A program made the translations under genes and the position numbers. A stretch of 64,000 bases of DNA, from the NCBI RefSeq assembly GCF_003369915.1, contig NC_046676.1, positions 8,029,501-8,093,500 of the forward strand, read 5' to 3'. Below the pieces are notes generated by a model that was not told where the DNA came from, ran no database searches, and saw only the letters and a list, made by a program, of their open reading frames with translations. This stretch comes from Drosophila miranda. Lineage: Eukaryota; Arthropoda; Insecta; Diptera; Drosophilidae. Below are positions 12,301-24,296 of this stretch, in pieces; the stretch's first letter is position 1; every line of letters begins with the position of its first letter.

Positions 12301-15300
12301 GCCGCCGACGGTAAAAGCAAACTAACCAACTGATTAATAAACCATAATAATAACAATAATAACTCTATTAATAATAGCGATAATCACGTTAATAGTACTC
12401 TTTAATATTCAACTTATTCAAATATTTCTATACTTACTATATATGTTTGTACTCGAAATGCTTTTCAACTCTCCAAAATACACATTTTTCTTACCACAAA
12501 ACTACCACTGCAATTTGGCCTTCTTAAGACTCCCCCCCCCCCCCGCCAGCCCCTCAAGCCCGCCCACCAGCCACGCCCTACGAATTAGACACACACGCAC
12601 AACACACACACACAAACACACGTTTAGTTAGTTGGATGGTTTTCCGGCTTTTCCAATTGTTTGTCAAATGATTGCGGCCTTTGTTTGACTTGTGATTTAT
12701 GTGCCTGGCCCGGCCTTGAGGATTGCCACCGCCACCCCCCCGAAATAGGAATGATTTTGCATAAGCACTAATTAATGATTGGGTCAACTGTGGGGCTTAG
12801 TTGTGGCTTATCGATCGCTTAAATAAATAAAATTTCTATGCAATTCAGTTTCGAAAGTTGAACAACTTAATGGTATATTATTATTTTTTCAATGAATAAT
12901 AATAATGGGGAAAGCACTCATTGAACAGCATACGAGTACTCACTACCGCAGTGCACACAGACACACCTCTTCGGTCCGGCATCGCATTTGCATTTTGGGA
13001 CCAATCGAACCACCACATAAAATAGCATACTTTTTGGGGCACGGCACTGCGCTCGGGGACGTGCAAAATAATATTATTTTTTGTTTGTTGGCATGCATAC
13101 TCGTACTCGTACTCGTACTGTATATTCGAAACCAGCATATTTCTTTTGTTATTGCACTTTCACATTAGCTGTTGCATACCCGTATCATAATCATAGCTTG
13201 ACATTTGAATAAAATCTATTTCCACCGCTATACGAACTTGACGAGGTTTGGCATTGCTTTGATATTAATTCAAATTTATTTATTTGCATACATGTAGATG
13301 ATGAGTCTGGCGAGAAGGCCGTATCAGTATTACTCAGTGGCGAGGAATCGGAATTGATATTCATCGACCATGGATACACCGAAATGACTGTGAGTATATC
13401 CACTCAACCTCCAAATCCACCTCAACCCTTTCAATCCAGTCCAGTCCAGTCCAGACCGGTCCCCTCCTCACTCCTCAGTTCTCTATCCACCCATCCGTCC
13501 ACTCTATTCGTGACATTTCATAATGTCATTAACATGCACAGCCATGGAGTAACCCTCACAGCGATACAAACAGCTACAGCTACACACAGATACATACAGA
13601 TACAGCACTCTCTAAATATTATATACATACATATAAAGCTTTTAACTCAACCTCACTCAATGTCATTTCGGTGTCATCTCGTTTCACAGCCGGATGAGTG
13701 CTTGACCAACTATGATCCTCATGGCTACTGCGTCATATACTCGGCTGCAGACCGTAGCAGCTTCACCGTGGCGGAGCAGGTGCTCCAGGTGCTCTGGACC
13801 AATCAGAACATTGCCCAGAAAGCAGTCATATTGGTGTCGAACAAATCGGACCTGGCCAGGAGTCGACTGGTTACATCTGAAGGTAGGTGACATCATGCGA
13901 GTACACATATATGTATGTATACATATGGAAGCGTGTTAAGGTGGAGAAACCGAAACCCGGAGATTTATCTCTTCATTAACACTTGAAAGCGCGCTCGATT
14001 GCGTTTGTTAAAAATAGATATCGATTTAGTCAGTGCGTGGGTCCATGGGTCCATGGGATACGAGACACAGCCAGTGGAGGTGGCAACAGTTGGACAGCTT
14101 AAAAGTTTGCCCACGCGGAAGTCAACAGGCAGCGGGTCCACCTACCCAAACACCCAGCAGCGATTTAAGTGGGGAAAGCCCCTCGTTTGAAGGTCGCTCC
14201 GCTCCGCTCCGTTTCGTTCCGTTTTGTGTGCTGAAGCACTTGTGGCACTTGACTTTTATATCGGATTCCCTAAAGAGAATTCCCAGCAAGGTAACGCAGC
14301 TCGGGCTCTTTCATCTAAGTAATTCAATATTTTCTGTTAAATTACATTTGTTATTATGAAAATGGGTTGCAGTGCGTTCGGGTGTGTCCTGGAAGGGGTT
14401 CGCGGCGGGCTAATGGCGGGGAAATTGTTTCAGCGCAAAATTGATTACATTTCGTCCCGTGTGGCATGTGTTGGTCTCAGGCTGGGGTTTAGGGTCTAGG
14501 GTTTGGGGTCTGGGGTAACCGCTTGTTTAAGGCACATAAGCCTATTGTTGTAAATAAGGAGACACCACCCAGGACCTCCCCAACCATTTGTCTCCCCCAA
14601 GTGGGTGGCCACCTAATACGGCGCCCTAATTTCATAAAGTATTTATAGAATTTTGTATGCCCCCAGCAATCCTCGCAATAAAACGTACGCTGTGGACAAG
14701 AATGTCCGGATAAAAGATATTTTCATAAATCTATATATTGTCACAATGATTGGAAAAATGAGATGTGGCGGTGGGGTGAGGCGGTAGCCAACAGAAAGTC
14801 TGCAGTGAGTCATGTTTGATTGGCATTCCATGGCATTCAAATGTTTGAAATTTGTATGCGTTTCACGCGAATTCCATTTGCACCTTTTCGGCAGCTGGCA
14901 TATTTAATGATGTCTGCCTCATTTTAGTGCCACTCCAATGATTCAATTTGAGTAAATATTGGACGCAATGTTGTGCCTTTTGTTGGCTTTTAATTAGAAA
15001 GCAACCCCAACCCCAAGCCCAACTCCAGCCCAACCCCATTCGATGCCCCGAATCCGTTTTGTGTGCGCATTCGAGCTTAAATCTTTAAAGTGTTTTTGGT
15101 TTGACGAGGAAATCCCGCAGCGGAACGGAAGACCATCCTATCAAAATCTAATAAAACCCACATATAACAATATACATATATATTCACATATATATTGGAC
15201 AACTTTCGTCACATCGTTAATAAAAATGTGAGCTTGTCATAAAATTTGCAGCAGGAGGGTCGCACATGATGTACCTCCATTTGGAGCGAACTTTGATGCT

Positions 15301-16098
15301 TCAGATTTTACGAGTTGTGTGCACAGAAGGTCCACAGGCGTGACTGGGCAGGGAGCCCCGTCCACATGTGTTTAGATATAAATCCGTGTCCAAGTTCCGC
15401 TTTTATGACCACCAACTCAGAGTTAACTAAGCGAAGCCATTTGATTTGATTAACTGGGTAATGTTTAATGGGTGATGGGTGATGCCGCCTGAGCTTGGCT
15501 GTGATTCCTTGGCCATAATTTCCACGCATTTTCACTTAACCTCTCACTCTCCTTCGACCACTTGCAGAGGGAAAGGCCATGGCCACAGCCTACGATTGTA
15601 AATTCATCGAGACTTCGGTGGGCATCAATCACAACGTGGACGAGCTGCTGGTGGGACTGCTCTCGCAGATACGCCTCAAGCTGGAGAACCCCGAGAAGTC
15701 CAGGTGGGTCATTCGTGGCTCTATACTCAATTTTCATCTTACTAATGTTGCTGTCATTCCTCAGAGATCTGTTCCGGAAGCGTTCGATTAGAAAGTCGAA
15801 GCGTCGCGCCTGCTCACCGCTGAACGCTGGCTGCCTGAATGCCAACAGCCCGCTGGGACCGCTGGGCGGGCCTCTGGGCGAGGCCCCCGGCACGCCACCA
15901 GGAAGCTCCCAAAGCAGGTGAGTCCACGGGATATTCAGAGCTTTGGAACCACACTAATCGGCCTGTCTCTTCTATTGCAGTCCCCGTAAATATCGCGGCT
16001 CCCGAACCTCCACCAGCCTGAAGGTCAAAGGACTGTTGGGACGTGTCTGGACCAGGGATTCCAAGTCCAAGAGCTGCGAGAATCTGCATGTGCTCTAA
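340..16098 (+). CDS. Rgk1: RGK-family small GTPase, long isoform (Rgk1-like)
   Basis: RGK (Rad/Gem/Kir) GTPases are atypical Ras relatives that inhibit voltage-gated calcium channels and reshape the cytoskeleton. Exons: 340-957, 1020-1152, 1298-1497, 1739-3232, 9449-9771, 10565-10666, 10735-11049, 11125-11219, 13298-13389, 13690-13882, 15568-15703, 15765-15917, 15981-16098. All phases agree, giving about 1323 aa. Residues 1-1060 are low complexity, rich in Ser/Gly/Gln/His, with poly-His/Gln near 9590-9700 and 10900-10960. The G domain follows: G1 GGPAVGKS (about 1067-1074), G3 replaced by IDHGYTEM (about 1116), G4 NKSD (about 1175), then ETS. The protein ends KSKSCENLHVL, the RGK C-terminal signature (calmodulin/14-3-3 region), with no CaaX box. 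Rgk1 rather than Rgk2 or Rgk3 is inferred from neighbours. The start at 340 follows a splice acceptor; an upstream in-frame extension cannot be excluded. Confidence 0.87.
3499..3534 (+). promoter_or_regulatory. Internal TATA + Inr promoter of the RGK gene
   Basis: A TATA-like CATAAAAA (3499-3506) sits about 30 bp upstream of an initiator TCAGTA (3529-3534, predicted +1 at the A, 3531). This is the classical fly focused-promoter spacing. It lies 314 bp upstream of the short coding exon at 3845, so it would start the short RGK transcript. Confidence 0.55.
3845..3898 (+). CDS. Rgk1: Alternative first coding exon of the RGK gene
   Basis: ATG GCG CCC... encodes 18 residues, MAPFYKRICRSLSKRCKE, then a donor GGAG|GTAACT. 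The exon ends in phase 0, exactly matching the acceptor at 9449. Spliced to the common exons it gives a protein of about 526 aa that drops the four N-terminal exons (about 815 aa) but keeps the His/Gln region and the whole G domain. The new N-terminus is strongly basic with two cysteines, which would suit membrane contact or lipidation, but that is inference. Support is the ATG, the donor, the matching phase and the TATA/Inr upstream. There is no transcript evidence here. Confidence 0.6.
4948..5000. repeat. CATATACAT microsatellite running into (TA)n
   Basis: Four to five near-perfect copies of a 9-10 bp unit CATATACAT lead into a TATATA run. It is simple sequence inside the RGK intron with no unique spacers. 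Confidence 0.85.
7311..7350. repeat. 10-bp minisatellite (TTCCGCACCG)x4
   Basis: Four copies of a 10 bp unit; the first starts CTCCGCACCG and the rest are identical. Unusually GC-rich for the surrounding AT-rich intron. Confidence 0.85.
8598..8640. repeat. (AC)n/(AT)n microsatellite
   Basis: A compound dinucleotide tract: about nine CA units followed by TA units with one interruption. Confidence 0.9.
11220..13297 (+). other. RGK intron within the G domain (2.1 kb)
   Basis: It splits the G1 exon from the exon carrying DDESGEK. It contains AT-rich sequence, AAC-type repeats near 12180-12215, a 14-C run near 12533-12545, CA repeats near 12590-12620 and a CTCGTA pentamer/hexamer repeat near 13098-13118. 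No gene was recognised on either strand. Confidence 0.5.
13883..15567 (+). other. RGK intron between the G4 and G5 exons
   Basis: A 1.7 kb intron with no recognisable coding exon. Its only notable element is the G-rich tract at 14484-14516, listed separately. Confidence 0.5.
14484..14516 (+). other. G-rich tract, candidate G-quadruplex
   Basis: On the sense strand of the intron, five consecutive G-runs of 3-4 (GGGG, GGG, GGG, GGGG, GGGG) are separated by loops of 3-4 bases such as TTTA, TCTA, TTT and TCT. This satisfies the usual G3+N1-7 rule. Confidence 0.55.
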
Positions 16099-17720
16099 GC
16101 AATTGGAGGATGCCCCTCCATTGCATAATGTGCTTTTTTTTCCAGAAAGAACCAAAGAACGCAACACTAAACCGAATCCCGAGGATTTCCTATAGAGTAT
16201 AAGAGGGCGCTGAGCCTCCCAAAAAATTGCCTAAGTTACAGACTCGATGACTCATTTGTACATATTGTATAATTTTAGTTAAATCGTATTCTTTACTCTA
16301 GTCATTTCTACATTAAATCCTGTATATAGTTTGCTTAAATATAAAAACCCTATTTATAATTTCTTATGCGTTTCGTTTCTCTTTCTATTGAGCCCGAGTT
16401 GGGATCAATTTCTGAATCGATTTACTTTGATTTACGTGGCTTGATTTATTTTAATTGAGAGAATTTAAAAACGCAACCCAATGGAAACCAAATCAAAAGC
16501 AATAATTTTGTAATTTTTGAAAAGTTAAATTTTACTCCCAATAGGGGATTGAGGTAGAAGATACATAGTTTTATGACGAAATTGTACTGATTTTTTGAAG
16601 GTTTGGCACTTGTTCCGAATGGAATGCCGAATGGAATTTATTGTTAATTATATATGTATGTATGTGTAATGGTAATTTAATTTTTTTTTTTAAATTACAA
16701 AATATAAATATGAATATGATTGTTATTTGAAAACTCTAGATGTAATGTTCAACACATAACAAAAACAGAAAAACAAACAAAAAAATATCCAAACAAAACA
16801 TGAATATTTACTACACATTGTGCAATTTTTGCTTACATAGAATTAGAAACACTTTGCCATAATTCTTATCCATTTTTTTTTTGACACGCCAACAAACTAT
16901 TTTTGTTGCAGAAGCCCATCGTGCACTGACAGCCGGCACGTCCCTAGGTTTCTCATATGTATGTATTAGTCGGGACCATTTCAAAATTAAACGAAAACAA
17001 AAACAACTATTAAATAATCAGAGAAACACTAGAGGCACACACAGAGTAATAGTTGCTGCGGGTTATACATTAGTTTTACATGCGGTTTATTATGCATAAG
17101 AGTCCACAAGAAAATTGAGAACACAGCGGACGCTTTTTTTTGTCTCTGGATTTTGAGAATTTTAACTCTGAATGTACCCTATTTAAACGCGTTGGAAAGA
17201 CACAGTCAATCCATTAGCCGTCGTGCAATATACATAACATATGTAGATGTCTATTAAATGTCTTATAAATACGAGTATATGGAGATTAAAAAATCCACAA
17301 ACTATTGCAGCACAATGGAATTTAAAGGAATGGTGTACTATCAAAATATCAATTGGCGAATGGCCCAAGTTGTATAGTCGAAAGCAAAGCACATACCAGA
17401 AACATACTTATAGGTACTATATGTGTATGTATGTACATACATACGTGCATACCTAAATTTAATACGCAAAATCTTAGAGGAAATATTTAGATGTAATTTG
17501 AATTATTGTCCAGAAATTTGAATATCCCGCTCAATACCAAAGAATGAATTCGAGCCGTAAACTAGAAGGTCGTGTAGCAGATGACACTCGATTTGAACGG
17601 ACCGTACTTGGAAAGTGCAGAGAGGTGTTAATGAAAATGAGTCGGATACATATACCATTTTACTCGTAACAACCTTATTTATGTGTAATGAGTGTATAAT
17701 AAATGTGTAAACTTTCAATT
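16099..17720 (+). other. RGK 3' UTR
   Basis: After the stop at 16096-16098 the sequence is very AT-rich, without coding potential. An ATTAAA near 16312 is a possible early poly(A) signal. A canonical AATAAA at 17698-17703 is the best distal signal. A 3' UTR of about 1.6 kb is therefore plausible; which signal is used cannot be told. Confidence 0.5.
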
Positions 17721-19102
17721 TAATCGTTGAAGTGTTTTATTCGTTGATAGAATATCGTAGAGTTGAGCATTTAACAAAATTCAAAATCGGCTAACAGCGA
17801 CGGTTGTTGGAACACAGCCCTTTACAACACTTTTTTCAGAGTTCATGTAAATACCAACAGATGGCGCTGAAGAATTTTGAATATGTGCATCAATGTGTTG
17901 ATTTCAATCAATTAAAAATTCATTTTTAAAGGTATGTTAAAAAATATAGGGTCTTGAAACTTCCATAAGCAGGATTTGAAAGAAGCTCGAGAAAAGAGCA
18001 GCACTGTCCCTCAACATGGCAACAACATCATCAATATTCCGCATACCCTGGATATAGAAAAGGATATTATAGAATAGAGAAAATGTTCGTGGGATACTTC
18101 AATGAATGCAGAAAGTAGTCAGTCTCTGGTTTGAAGCTATTTCAATGAAATTTCGCAGTTTATGGTCTTCTTACAGAGACCAAGAATAGGTATCGAAATA
18201 AATATATAGAAAAAAAATCATAAGCATGAATATGTACCAAACATTTCAATTTGGTAACATTTGGTAATGTTTAAAATCAGCTTGGAAACCATAATAATAA
18301 TAAGTAATAATTAAAGGAAATAGGTTATAAAGGTAGGCTATAAAACATGATAAAGGTACCACCGATTGATAAGCAACAAGTGTTCAAGTAGCATAGCTTG
18401 TAGAAAATTGATTCGGCAAGTGAATAAAACTATGTGTTCAGGACTAAAAGTTTTAGCTATGGAGAAATATTTAACCGAATATCAAAATCAATGAATATGA
18501 TCATAGACAGAAAATATTAGCCCATTGCCGACTATTGGGTATTTTAGTACCCTCCACGAAAATTATGAATCTCGAAGAGATTCGTGGTCTTTTTTGTTAA
18601 GTAAAGATGAATGAAGGATGGATCTACAAGAAGAATTATTATTATTATTAGTATTTTTTTTTTTGCGGCTTAATTAAAGTTGTTATCCTGTTTAAAAAGG
18701 CGTTTTAAGTGGGCTAAGTTCGTTTTTTCATCGGTATATTTACGGTATATTTTGAATCGGTAATGGCAAGGCTGACAAAATTTAAATCCTTGTCGCTCAC
18801 ATTCAAAAAATTTATATTTGGCGCGCACCACTCGTATCAAGTCGATAGTATCGATAACCGAACTTGAATCGGGTAAAGACCTTTTTTACCCGGTTGACAA
18901 CAATGAGGAACATTTACTTGTAAGCCGTGTTTTAGTCAAAATACAATATTTACAAGCACTTTAAAGTTGTTAAAAATGTAGAAAATGTTTTCATCGATGG
19001 GATAAAGCTAAGTGGGCAAAGCTGAGAACTCTATACAGCTTGTAATATTCGACGGAAGATCAAAAACGAGGAATATGTAAAATATTTACGGTATATTCTT
19101 TT

Positions 19103-19470
19103 AATGAGACGGTATATTTCGGTATATTTCTGAGGGTCATACTGTAGAAACTGGTTTTCGCCGCGCTCCCATGTGGTGTTTTTTAGTGCTAAATGGTATT
19201 TTTGTCAATTTCATCAATCTATTAATTTAATTTTCAATGTTGTATAAAAATCCAATAAATGCAAGTATTTCGAATAGGCCAATCATGTATAGAATTGATT
19301 CATCAATCGTATAAAATTGAGTGGTCATGGCTAAATTTTCCATATAGATAGTATTATTTAACGGAAAAAAGAATATGAGGAATTGGTCGTTTTTTGAATC
19401 GAATTTGAATTCGCCGCAGTTTTGCTTTTGCAACAATGAGTCTCATTCCATACACAAATGTTGCTAATTT
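19103..19470. repeat. Direct repeat, copy A
   Basis: About 360 bp closely matching 19701-20057 in the same orientation. Both begin with ATGAGAC plus a Motif-6 block, pass through TTCGCCGCGCTC and GTGTTTTTTAGTGC, and end with GAGTCTCATTCCATACACAA. Small indels distinguish them. Confidence 0.8.
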
Positions 19471-19700
19471 ACCAGCAACACTGCAACTGTTTTTTTGTTG
19501 AACTATTTTGTTTAAACCTTGTTTAGTCAAAATACAATAAAAGCAAGGACTAAAAACTGGCCAGTTAAGTAGAAAATTGATTCATTAATCGTATTAAATT
19601 ATGTGGGCATAGATAAAGGCCCGGTTGACAACATTTAAATCCTTGTCGCTCACATTCAAAAAAGTTAGATTTGGCGCACACCACTCGGTATATTTTGAAA

Positions 19701-20057
19701 ATGAGACCGTATATTTCGGTGCTGTTCTGAGGGACATACTATAAAAACTGGCTTTCGCCGCGCTCTCATGTGGTGTTTTTTAGTGCTAAATGGTATTTTT
19801 GTCAATTATTAATTTAATTTTCAATGTTATATAGAAATCCAATAAAAGCAAGTATTTCGAATAGGCCAATCATGTATAGACTTGATTCATCAATCGTACA
19901 AAATTGAGTGGGCATGGCTAAATGTTCTATATAGATAGTATTATTCAACGGAACAAAGAATATGAGGAATTGGTCGTTTTTTTTTAATTCGCCGCAGTTC
20001 GCCGCAGTTCGCTTTAGCAACAATGAGTCTCATTCCATACACAAACATGTTGCTAAT
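19701..20057. repeat. Direct repeat, copy B
   Basis: Second copy of 19103-19470, offset by about 598 bp. A further shared block (about 19490-19612 versus 20310-20440, with AGTCAAAATACAATAAAAGC) shows that a unit of 0.6-0.8 kb was duplicated and then diverged. Confidence 0.8.
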
Positions 20058-20507
20058 GCACACATACCCTGGGGGAAATGAATGTTATAGAATTGTGAAT
20101 ACGTTTGTCTTCCAAGGCTCAGTAGGTATCAGGATCGACATAAATTTATACAAGATACTAATAATGTTCTCGAATATGTCTAAAAAATATCAATTTGAGA
20201 AAAGGTCTTAATAAATTACGTTAGATCTTCATATAAAATTAACAAAATAGGGTGCACAAAGGCCTATACACGCATCATGTCTTCAAATACCAGCAACATT
20301 GCGACTGATTTTTTTGTTGAACTAATTTATTTAAGCTATGTTTTAGTCAAAATACAATAAAAGCAAGGATTAAAAACTATCCAATCTTGTAGAAAATTGA
20401 TTCATTAATCGTATAAAATTATGTGGGCATGGCTAAATATTCTATATAGCTGGTAATATTCGACGGAATATCAAAATCGAGGAATATGTAAAATGAACTT
20501 GAATTCG

Positions 20508-20583
20508 TCAGTATATTTACGGCATATTTTAGAAATGAGACGGTATATTTCGGTATATTTCCGAGGGTCGGACGGTATATTTT
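20508..20583 (+). promoter_or_regulatory. Motif-6 array, candidate Dgp-1 promoter
   Basis: Copies of the fly Motif 6 core (GTATATTT) occur at about 20510, 20541, 20551 and 20572, three of them CGGTATATTT. The array is the 3' end of a dispersed-repeat copy. A likely 5' UTR exon follows and ends in a donor TT|GTAAGTG at 20700/20701, placing transcription start near 20.6 kb. Confidence 0.5.
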
Positions 20584-21647
20584 AACTAATGTACGTGGCT
20601 TGCAACAACAAATTCCAAAATTAACAAAAACCGTGCTAAAATTTTATATATTTCAATACAAAAAGGCCGAAGAAACCGCCGGTGAGGAACTACATGAATT
20701 GTAAGTGGGAGCTTGCGGGACGGGACCCAGCATCGTCATCTATTTGTTTCTGTCGCATCTTCTTCATTTGCCTGCAAAAACAACAAAGACAAAACATCCT
20801 TTCACTTTTCTTTTCTCCTGAGCACACGACATTATTGTAGGTGTGTGCGTGTGAGTGGTTTCAGGTGATAATTCAGCTGATTTCTTGTGCGTTACGTTAC
20901 TCAATGGCAGCAGCCGCCGCTTTTTACCGTCCCTCCCGTATCGTCCCGCCAGAATAAGTTCGCAATTTGCAAAGGAAAACAAAAAATGGCGCAAGACAAC
21001 AAATGTTGTGTTTGTTTCGTTTGTCAAGTTTGTCATATGTATGTACATGTACATGAAGTACATGTATGATATGTATGAATTCATTTCATTGTTTGCCGCT
21101 AAAAATAAACGATTTTAGAATCTGTTGTTTGGTGTCAACCATAAAATATGCGCACTTTCATCTGTGTTTCGTTATGTAAAAATAGAAAGATCAGCTGTTG
21201 AACAACAAAGACAGTTGTATATTCCCTGGCGACTACGATTTCCAACGAAATTCGCATGCTTTTCGATAGGGAGCTAGTATTTCATCATCCTGGGCTTCAG
21301 ATTTCCCCAAACCGCTCTTCAAATTGCATCAGCCCATGCGCTGGGGTATAAATGCAGGGGCCGTCGCTTCTTTGCGTTTACTTCGCAATCGAGATGCAAG
21401 CAAGCTGCACGCGTAACCAGACACTGCATTTACTCATCCAGATGGGCGTAGGATAGGTCAGGCTCGGGGTCGAGCTCAGACTAGTAATTCTCATCTGACC
21501 AGCCGCATGTGCTTCTTCCACTTTTTCCCATTGCAGAATCAATCAAACATCACGCATCAGCATCATCCCGCACTCACGCAGACACATCTGAGAGGAAATG
21601 ATTCCAAGCATACAGTAGACCGTGATCCTAACACTAGACAGCAACCA

Positions 21648-23842
21648 ATGCATAGCAATAGTATGAATAACATACAGAGCGTCCCGCCTACCCCCATGGC
21701 TGGTGCGGGCGTGGGCGTGGGCATTAAGACGGCCCGGAGCAACATCTTCAACGTGGATGGTTTGCCGCAGCAGATGGCCAGCCTGACCATCGACTACTCC
21801 AGCATTCGAGGCAAGGATGTGCTGGTGGAGCCGAATGAGGGTCAAATGGAGCTGCTCCAGAAGCGGCTCCTTGATCGCATAGCGGTCAATTGTGGGGAGA
21901 CCATCTACGAGATTGGCGTTGGCGAGGGTGAGTCATATTTCCGGTTCAATGGCCCGTACATGTGACTCCCTGTTCCGACTCCTCCGCAGATGGCAGCGAT
22001 AAGGGTCTGAATCCGGAGCAATTCGATGCCTCCGTGAGCACGTTGCATCTGCTGGCAGCCAACATTGATGCCGACGTGGTCAAGCTGCGTGAGCGGCGGG
22101 CAGAAAAGGGACAGACGGCGCAGTTCCTCATACGGAAGCACATCGAGACGACTGATTTCATGGAGATACGGTAAGCAGAACGAGTAACCATTGGCGACTA
22201 TTCCGAATCTAACATTCGAATCTTCCAGAGTGGCCGTTGTGGGTAATGTGGACGCTGGCAAGTCCACCCTGCTGGGCGTGCTCACCCATGGGGAGCTGGA
22301 CAATGGACGCGGTCATGCGCGCCAGCGACTCTTTCGGCACAAGCACGAAATTGAGAGCGGACGCACCAGCTCCGTGGGCAACGACATACTGGGCTTCGAT
22401 GGGGTGGGCAACGTGGTCAACAAGCCGGACCATGGACACCTGGACTGGGTCAAAATCTGCGAGAACTCTGCCAAGGTCATCACCTTCATCGATCTGGCAG
22501 GGCACGAGCGCTACCTTAAAACCACAGTCTTCGGCATGACTGGACATGCTCCAGACTTCGGGATGTTGATGGTGAGACTTCTACCCCTGCCTGGCACTCT
22601 ATGGAACCGCCCATTAATCCCCCCTCGTTTCAGATCGGGGCTAATGCTGGCATCATTGGAATGACCAAAGAGCACTTAGGCTTGGCCCTGGCCCTGGCCG
22701 TGCCCGTCTTCGTGGTGGTCACTAAGATCGACATGTGTCCTGCCAACGTGTTACTAGACAACATGAAGATGCTATTTAAGATGCTCAAGTCACAGGGGTG
22801 CCGCAAGGTGCCCGTGGTGGTGCGCACCCAGGACGACGTCGTCCTTAGTGCCACGAACTTCGTCAGCGAGCGTCTGTGCCCCATTTTCCAGGTGTCCAAT
22901 GTGACCGGAGACAACCTGGAGCTGTTGAAAAAGTTCCTTAATCTGCTGAGCACGCGGATGGCCGGCTCCGAGAGTCTACCAGCCGAGTTCCAGATCGACG
23001 ATGTCTACTCTGTGCCAGGCGTCGGCACGGTAGTCTCGGGAACTTGCCTCCAAGGCACCATCAAGTTGAACGACGGTCTCATGCTTGGCCCTGATGCAGT
23101 GGGGGCCTTTGTGCCGATCACTATCAAGAGCATACACCGGAAGAGGATGAACGTGGCACGCGTGCGCTGTGGTCAGACGGCAAGCTTCGCCCTGAAGAAG
23201 ATTAAGCGGGCCTACCTGAGGAAGGGGATGGTAATGGTGTCGCCGGAATTGAAGCCCCAGGCCTGCTGGGAGTTCGAGGGAGAGATTCTGGTGCTCCATC
23301 ACCCCACCACCATTTCAGCCAGATACCAGGCGATGGTCCATTGCGGCAGCATACGCCAGACGGCATCCATCATACATATGTCGCGGGACTGCCTCCGCAC
23401 GGGCGACAAGGCCCAAGTGAAGTTCCGCTTCATCAAGCAGCCGGAGTACATACGACCCGGTCAGCGTCTGGTATTCCGCGAGGGACGCACCAAGGCAGTG
23501 GGTAACATCCTGCGACCCATGCCCCACGCAGCCGCTTCTCCTTACCGCCCCAAGCCTGCCAAGATGCAATCCCGATCTCAGAACGGCGGAAGCAATGGCA
23601 CCAACAATCGACTGCAGGGCCAGGGAAGCTCCTCCGGAGCTAGTTGCAGCAAGGACTGTGGCGAGGAGAAGCTGAATGGCGACAAGCGCGAGGGCGGCAG
23701 CCGTCGAGGCGGCAAGCGGAAACGAAACAATCGCTCGCCACTGCCCGGGACGAATCAATCCAACGGCTCTGCAGCCCTAACGCTACCGCTTCCCGGCGGT
23801 GAGGCACCGTCCTCGGCTGCCTCCACGGCGTGCCCGGAGTGA
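21648..23842 (+). CDS. Dgp-1: Dgp-1, GTPBP1-family translational GTPase
   Basis: GTPBP1/GTPBP2 proteins are EF-Tu/eEF1A-like GTPases linked to ribosome rescue and exosome-mediated mRNA turnover. Exons: 21648-21927, 21990-22170, 22229-22571, 22634-23842; 670 aa, the length of animal GTPBP1. Motifs: G1 GNVDAGKST (about 157-165), G3 [12 protein letters not shown] (about 242), G4 TKID (about 297). Domain 2/3 sequence follows, including [32 protein letters not shown]-like [11 protein letters not shown] and [11 protein letters not shown]. The last 110 residues are Ser/Gly/Lys-rich and disordered. The start is chosen at the first Met after the acceptor at 21537 ([10 protein letters not shown]); Met at 21663 is an alternative. 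Upstream in-frame codons are open but lack an ATG in the exon. Its 3' end converges on the MED9 unit. Confidence 0.9.
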
Positions 23843-24296
23843 GAACCGTTTCCTTTGTTCTTTCTAGTTCTGTAAGCAAATGTATTTGAAAAACTCTGCC
23901 AAAGTCCGGCGACCCAATCAGTTAAAAAGTTGAAAAGATAGAAACTATTTTGCTACTGGAATCCAAAAAACAGACATTTGGCCTGTAATGAATTGGACCG
24001 TTTTCCGTTCTCGTCCACTCCACTGTCAAATGAGTTGACAAATCGAATTTGTTCTTCTGTTCCTAGACTTAAGATTCACCGATTTCACTGCACATTGAAT
24101 TTATTATTTTTGACTATAAATATAAGTTACTTAACGGAGAAGTTAATGGACATTAAACAAGTGATTTCACAACTTAGATCGGCTGCTTTATTGATTTCTC
24201 CATCTCTTCGGAGTTTACTGAAAGGTTCCTAGAGTATGTCTGACTATAATTTTGCTTTCCCCGTTTCTGTTTACAGATGCCAACGTCGCCAGATGT
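23843..24296. other. Convergent 3' UTRs (Dgp-1 and NCBP2AS2-like)
   Basis: A stretch of 450 bp between two converging stop codons, AT-rich and without coding signal. Both 3' UTRs must end here or overlap. No clean AATAAA was seen on the plus strand, so variant signals are probably used. Confidence 0.5.

Larger units (their letters stand above)
18395..20590. repeat. Cluster of dispersed-repeat copies with GGTATATTT arrays
   Basis: This intergenic block is built of several overlapping, degenerate copies of the same sequence. Recurrent words are TAGAAAATTGATTC, GTCAAAATACAATA, GTTGTTATCCTGTTTAAA, GTGGGCTAAGTTCG, and arrays of CGGTATATTT with the spacer CTGAGGGTC. One copy runs about 18540-18780, and others continue to 20585. 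The same words recur near 25.3, 29.0, 42.0-42.8, 49.4 and 50.2-50.5 kb. No transposase or reverse-transcriptase ORF is present and no terminal repeats could be defined, so the class is unknown (non-autonomous element or decayed repeat). Confidence 0.7.
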
